From Druceiella hillmani (lineage: Eukaryota; Arthropoda; Insecta; Lepidoptera; Hepialidae), in the NCBI GenBank assembly GCA_039881145.1, contig JAYKKI010000127.1, forward strand, positions 558,001 through 622,000: a stretch of DNA of 64,000 bases, in the 5' to 3' direction. Position numbers and translations under genes: made by a program. Below are positions 58,766 to 64,000 of this stretch, piece after piece. The notes beneath the pieces were generated by a model that made no database searches, was not told the DNA's origin, and was given only the letters and a program-made list of their open reading frames with translations. Each line of letters begins with the position of its first letter. Within the stretch, counting starts at the first letter, position 1.

Positions 58766-61700
58766 AATGTTTGCTTTAGTAGCCTTGGTTATGAGGATAA
58801 GGCCAAATGAACTTTGAGTATATTTTAAATAATACCCCTAAAACGGTGCTACATAAAATTTAAAAAAAAAATTAGTTTCGGGAATCCTTCAGGGAATCCC
58901 TAGGGAAACTCAGCTTTTGAATTTTTATACAAAAAGTAAAAATAAATTTAAAAACAAATTTATTACTTCCCTTTCATGCTCATATACAAATCTAGAATAT
59001 TGTATGTTAATTATTGAACATTGCATTGCATCTACATACACTGTTTTATTTTGATGAAAAATGTTTAGTTGTTATTTTCAATTTTTATAATTTTTTCTTA
59101 TATTATAAAGAGGTTTCAATACAATGATCAGTTTTCAATAAATATAATAATGTGGAAGTCTCTATGTTCACTTTTAAAATATTGAGACGGCTAAAAATTA
59201 ACGAGAGTTTCGTAAAAAAAATATCCCATAATTGTTGCAATGTAAGAGCAGGTATCACGCTGAAAAAAATAATGATATTTTTCGCGCGTTCTTGGGAGCG
59301 TACAGGATTGCATGTGGAAAAGCCTTTATGCTCAATTGTGTGCGATTATCTTTATAAAGTTTGTTTAAGCTAACGTTCTTTCGCCCGCGATTACGCGTGT
59401 TCGCTTTTGTCATCGGAAAGAGAGGCCGTGTAAAAACTAATCGCGCAGGATAGACAGCGCATGTACAGTTCTCACAGTTTTATTGAATTAATGCATGTAA
59501 AGGCAGCTTGTAAAGATGATCAAAAGAATGTTACGTGTAAAGGCAATCTTTAGAAATGCGATTGCGCATATGACTGATGAGCGCGGCGTTTGGTTTTTCT
59601 CTTCGCAATTCAACAGCCTTTACACTCGCGTTCTTTCGTGCACGATTGTTGTTTCACACACGATAAAGTGACTATATAAAGGCCGCTATTGTGAATATTA
59701 TAAAAATAGTTCAAGAAATAAATTTTAAAGATGACTGCAGTACACTTTTGGATTAATAATTGTGTTAAAAGGAAGTATTCACCAATTAACATTTTCATGA
59801 AAAATTAAGCCAAACCAAAATATTGTCTTTTGTGATGGTGTTAATTTCTATCATAAATTTGCTCATTCTTTATCCAGCTATTGTCCCTTATGGATGCGAT
59901 TAATATACACAATTCACTTCTCATCCTCAGTCATCAAGTAGTTAAACGAGTTGTTTGTACGTTGGAAAGATACGTCCCTATGCCTGAACTACTCAATTAC
60001 GAGTATATTATAAAATTCTGACTAATTTCAAGTAGAGTAACGCTTTGTGAGACATTACCCAAACTTACTCTGCTTTTGAGCTGAGTAACCTAGTCTTGCG
60101 TTGAAAGTTTGTCATTTTCTTAATTAGGGATTTTATTTGTTTTGAGTTCGACCCATAACGTGTAATAGCCGTTTCGGAATAGATAGAAGAATCATCTCGC
60201 AGCTTCATAGACGGCATCGAGAGCTATTTTCTGATATTTGCTGTATATGGCTTCTATTGCAGTATGACTAAATTGAAAGTCATAAAGTAAGCAGTGACGT
60301 AAATGATCTTTACCATTATCCATATTTTTAAAACGTTAACATAACAGTTAAGCAACGTCTGCATTTTACTAATTATTAAATTGATATTTAAGCATTTATA
60401 CGTAGCAATTTGATATAGGTCTCTACTTAACTAAAAGAAATAATATAATAAGTAAACCCACCTACAAATATAACTAACCCGTTAAGAACCTGCATAAATT
60501 TTAAAACCTTCCTTAGACGAATTCAAAGAAATTTCCTGAATAATGATTCTATAGTCTACTGCACTATGAACACTAATTTAAAAATAAAGATAATACTTAC
60601 AATAGTTAAATTAACTTTTTACCAACTTTCATCATCAAATCAACTGTACTGAACTTCGTACACAGTTAAAGAAAATGACACGTAACACTGGTGATATTAG
60701 TATACTTGCCGCCCTGTCCCTCCAAGAACGATTACGAGTCCAGTTAACAAGGTCTCGCTGAATAATTCCATTAATCAAGGCGCTCGAGATTTCTGTTCAT
60801 AACGTGGAATAAGATAAATTATTACATTGATCACAACAGTGCGGCTTGTCGGAGGCTGCGTGGTTCAGCTGCACTTATACCCTCGATATATATGTATATC
60901 ATATGTCTAATAATAATTTTATTAATAGTTTCCAATTTCGTGAAAAGATCTCAAAGAACGTAATGAAAAATAATCACTTTTTAGAAAATGAAGATAATTT
61001 TGCAGTGTCTCAACTCGGTTAATTTTAAAAAATATTCCTCTATGTTTTTAGCGTATTTGTCAAACGGTGGTTTTTGGGTTGTAAATATTTAAAAAAATTC
61101 TTGTAATACTTCCGTAGATTTTTAAAAAGAATCAAATAGAGCATAAAAACCGTGTGTGCACTTTTTTCTGCATTTTTCAATAATTTAAATAAGCTATAGA
61201 TAAATCTTTGTTGTTATAACAAAATTATGCAAATTTTTTTTTAAATTTGAACATGATGATTAGTGTAATTATCATTTAATGTAATATACTTATTAAGATT
61301 TGACTAATTAATATTTCTTACTGTAAAAAGTGGAGAAAAAGAAAAATATGTTGATAACCCTGGAAGACTGGAAAGTCTGCCGTACCTTTCAGAATTTTGA
61401 AAGGTTGTCACCAATTAAAGGATTACATATTGTTTAGAAAAATCTTTCCAACGGTTTAGTTTACTGAGTTCCAAACATTTAAATACCCTCTCTGTGTTAT
61501 TAGCATTTCTACGCACAGGAAGCCGCTTATAATCATTACCTTTTCGAAACTCCGTTACGCAAATTCTACTTATGACAAATTTGTTTGCGAGGTAAATTAT
61601 GTAATAGAAAGTTATTAGGTGATAAACTAATACACTTACAAATTGATGATATAAGTAGGAATTCGATGAAATTACTACTATCATAATAGACGATGAAATG

Positions 61701-62610
61701 ATTAATTGTTTATGTGATTTTCCCTGTGGGAAAAATATCCCGTCTCTTAAAGTATTACAACGATACACCAATACAATCGAATGACTTCGGTTATTACAGG
61801 AATTAAAATAATATTATATAATACAAAAATAATATTTTCCTTAAATAACATACTGGCTGAAAATTTTATGATAGAATTTCAAGGAGCGATTAAGAAACAT
61901 TTACTAAATCAAATAATAAAAAATATATTTTTTTTTACTTCATGATTTAGTTGCTGATTCTTAATTACTGTTCAAAATTCAGTCAACGAATGCCGAAAAT
62001 TCAGTCACCCAAAATAATCTGGTATGTGCATTTATTTAAAAAAAAGAAATAAGCAAAGAAGAAAAGAGGGTCTTTTAAAACAGGCAATTTTCCTAAGCAT
62101 ATTAAACAGCTTATAAAATACATGTGCATACATAACTTTTAATTCAATTTTGTTTTTAGTCCTTTATCATTATTTATACTCTATTCCTTATTTCAATCCT
62201 GAACTGAAAAATCTGTATTTTGAATAGTGAATATTTAGTTTTTGTTGTTTTAAGAAAATAATAATACATAAGAGTGTCACAATCATTGTAGAAATAAGGA
62301 TAACAATTTCCTTGCTCCGAAGAATTCGCAAATAAATAAACGATACCAAAATACGCATATAGAATTTCTTATTTTATTACTTTAAGTAGAAGAAAATTTA
62401 GTAACAAAGCACAAAGAAAAATTATGTGTTTACTTAACACTTAAAGCGGTGAAGTTTTCCACAAACAAAATTCGCTCATGTTATTCAAGTTGTAATTATA
62501 TCGTTAAGGTAATTAAACGTCGTAAGGTAATTTGACTGAACGCGGGTAGGACAAAATTACCGGATATAATGTCAGATTTTAATGTCAGATAAAGGTATAG
62601 GCTTTTGAAT
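58766..62610. other. unassigned DNA, GC-richer patches at 59380-59690 and 60660-60870
   Basis: A 118-codon minus-strand ORF (61415-61771) and smaller ones show no recognised domain. The 59380-59690 patch has several 'cgttctttcg.gc.cga' elements and a 'ctatataaaggccgc' TATA-like stretch at about 59672-59686, but no gene could be tied to it. Confidence 0.5.
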
Positions 62611-63260
62611 TAATGAAAATATCTAAATGTTAACGAAGTTAATTAATGAAAATTTTACATGTGTATGATAATTAGATTGCGGAATATTTAAAGTGATTTT
62701 GTCTACATTTTAAAACATGCTTATTCAATAATTCAACCATTTATGCAATGTACTGAGAATCGTAAATAAAAAATAATGTATTAATTACATTTCATCAAAC
62801 CAGCTTCCGGCAATTGATACTCCCTAAATTATGCCTACATAAACAATATTATGATTTACTTTAAGAAGAGTTTAGTTCTATAGTAGTTTTCCAAATATTA
62901 TTTTAAGCAACAATAAAAAAGGATTTATATTTCTTAATATATTGTTTGTCTATACTCTCACAACAGATGTCAAACTAGAAAATGTCTAAATATTTGCCGA
63001 GTTCATTAATGAACCCTTAGGATACGTGTGTCAAATAGATTACGGAACTGATTTTGTAAATATTTTGAAACATATATTTCAAGAATGCATTAATTTATGT
63101 AAATTACTGTACGGATAAATTAAACAACCATGTAATAATAATCTCACATCGAACATGCACTTTGCCCGTTATATCCCTGAATGTCTATATAGAAAATATT
63201 ATTATTTACTTGAAAAAGAATTAAGTTACATAGTAGTTTTGCATTATTATTTTAGGTTCA
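62611..63260. repeat. diverged tandem duplication, ~365-bp period
   Basis: Copy A (about 62611-62910) and copy B (about 62976-63260) share 'gaaaat.tctaaat.tt', 'agattgcgga/agattacgga..tgattttgt', 'acat...ttcaa.aat' and 'aagagtt.agtt.atagtagttttcca', interrupted by many substitutions and indels. No coding content. Confidence 0.6.
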
Positions 63261-64000
63261 AGAGAATCCATACTTGTTAAGGTATTATCGCATATATGCG
63301 AATTATTTTACCGATTATTGCACCAGCCTCTTGTTTCGAAGATAAAAGTGATTATCACTTGCATAATTTTGAAAATTATCGACATTTTATATAACTTTTT
63401 GGAAAAGGAAAGATTTTCTCTAAATAATGATGCCGTTTTATAATTTTTTTAAATATATATTTTGATCTAAATTTGAGTTTGAAAAATGGCATGATTTTCC
63501 GTCCATTTATTTGTATGTGTGACTATAAGCCGCGGGTCACAATTCTTGAAAGATTTTGATAATTATTTTTTCAGTTGGTTGGCTAATTACTAGAATTGAA
63601 ATTCATTAATATTCACAACGATTTGTCCAAGAGTTTAATTTTTATGTGTAATTTTGTATCTTGCTGTTTTTTTTAACTTTTCCATCCAACCAAAGAAAAA
63701 ATCAGATGAAATATTTTGATTTAGCAACAATTTAAATACAAACAGAAAAAAATTCAAATTTTCGGAATAATATATAAGTTATTATTTCGGGTTTTATTTT
63801 CAAAAATAATATAATTTAGCCCAATAAAATTATCTACACAAAATATTTCAATGACTTTCTCACCCACTTAAAGATCATTTAAGGATAATTTTAGAATTGA
63901 ATACGGCGGAGGCATTCCTGACAGAAAATAAGAGACACTCTGATTTTTCCGTGAAAATTTGTAAGTTCAAAATCATTTTTTAAAAACTTTCAACTTATTT
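63261..64000. other. unassigned AT-rich DNA, no gene seen
   Basis: No recognised sequence to the window end. Confidence 0.5.

Noticed and set aside
61415..61771. 118-codon minus-strand ORF as a gene
   Set aside because: No recognisable motif and base composition like the surrounding non-coding DNA.

Overview
The window is AT-rich, repeat-dense, intron-bearing DNA from an animal, almost certainly an insect or another arthropod. The evidence is the element mix: a P element with a THAP-type transposase, a Penelope-like element (PLE) with a GIY-YIG endonuclease, two mariner relics, R1-like and other non-LTR relics, and long (TA)n microsatellites. There are no bacterial-style operons. No well-characterised host gene is recognised. 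One short ORF on the minus strand (16542-16835, two predicted membrane segments, a poly(A)-like signal just after the stop) is the only plausible host coding exon.

Layout. 1-9 kb: mostly unassigned, with a decayed mariner (2923-3885, minus) and a block of tandem repeats (5823-6993) around a PLE scrap. 9-15 kb: two decayed non-LTR retrotransposon ends on the minus strand, a diverged tandem repeat and a (TA)n tract. 16-18.3 kb: the small membrane-protein ORF, a GC-richer block upstream of it, (TA)n tracts and a perfect 28-bp-arm hairpin. 21.6-26.8 kb: a large inverted repeat with arms of about 1.5-1.6 kb. 26.8-41.9 kb: PLE terminal scraps (one a miniature inverted pair), another non-LTR scrap, two LTR-like blocks and otherwise unassigned DNA. 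42-47 kb: a complete 5.0-kb P-type transposon. 48.8-53 kb: a complete PLE insertion. 53.8-58.8 kb: relics of an R1-like element, a DUF4817-type transposase and a second mariner. 58.8-64 kb: unassigned.

Two elements look intact and recent. The P element (42045-47044) has 30-bp imperfect terminal inverted repeats, a perfect 8-bp target duplication, and a transposase gene whose THAP finger is split over two upstream exons that splice in frame to a 743-codon terminal exon. A symmetric 99-nt exon between them is tandemly duplicated. The PLE (48812-52976) has a 12-bp target duplication, an unbroken RT plus GIY-YIG ORF on the minus strand, and a head-to-head partial copy that makes two inverted arms of 1.36 kb. 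Each arm carries a sequence that folds as a minimal type I hammerhead ribozyme. Fragments of the same PLE terminus are scattered through the window, so this family has been active here repeatedly.

Exon structures, ribozyme folds and family names come from reading the sequence by eye. No database search, RNA folding or alignment program was run.
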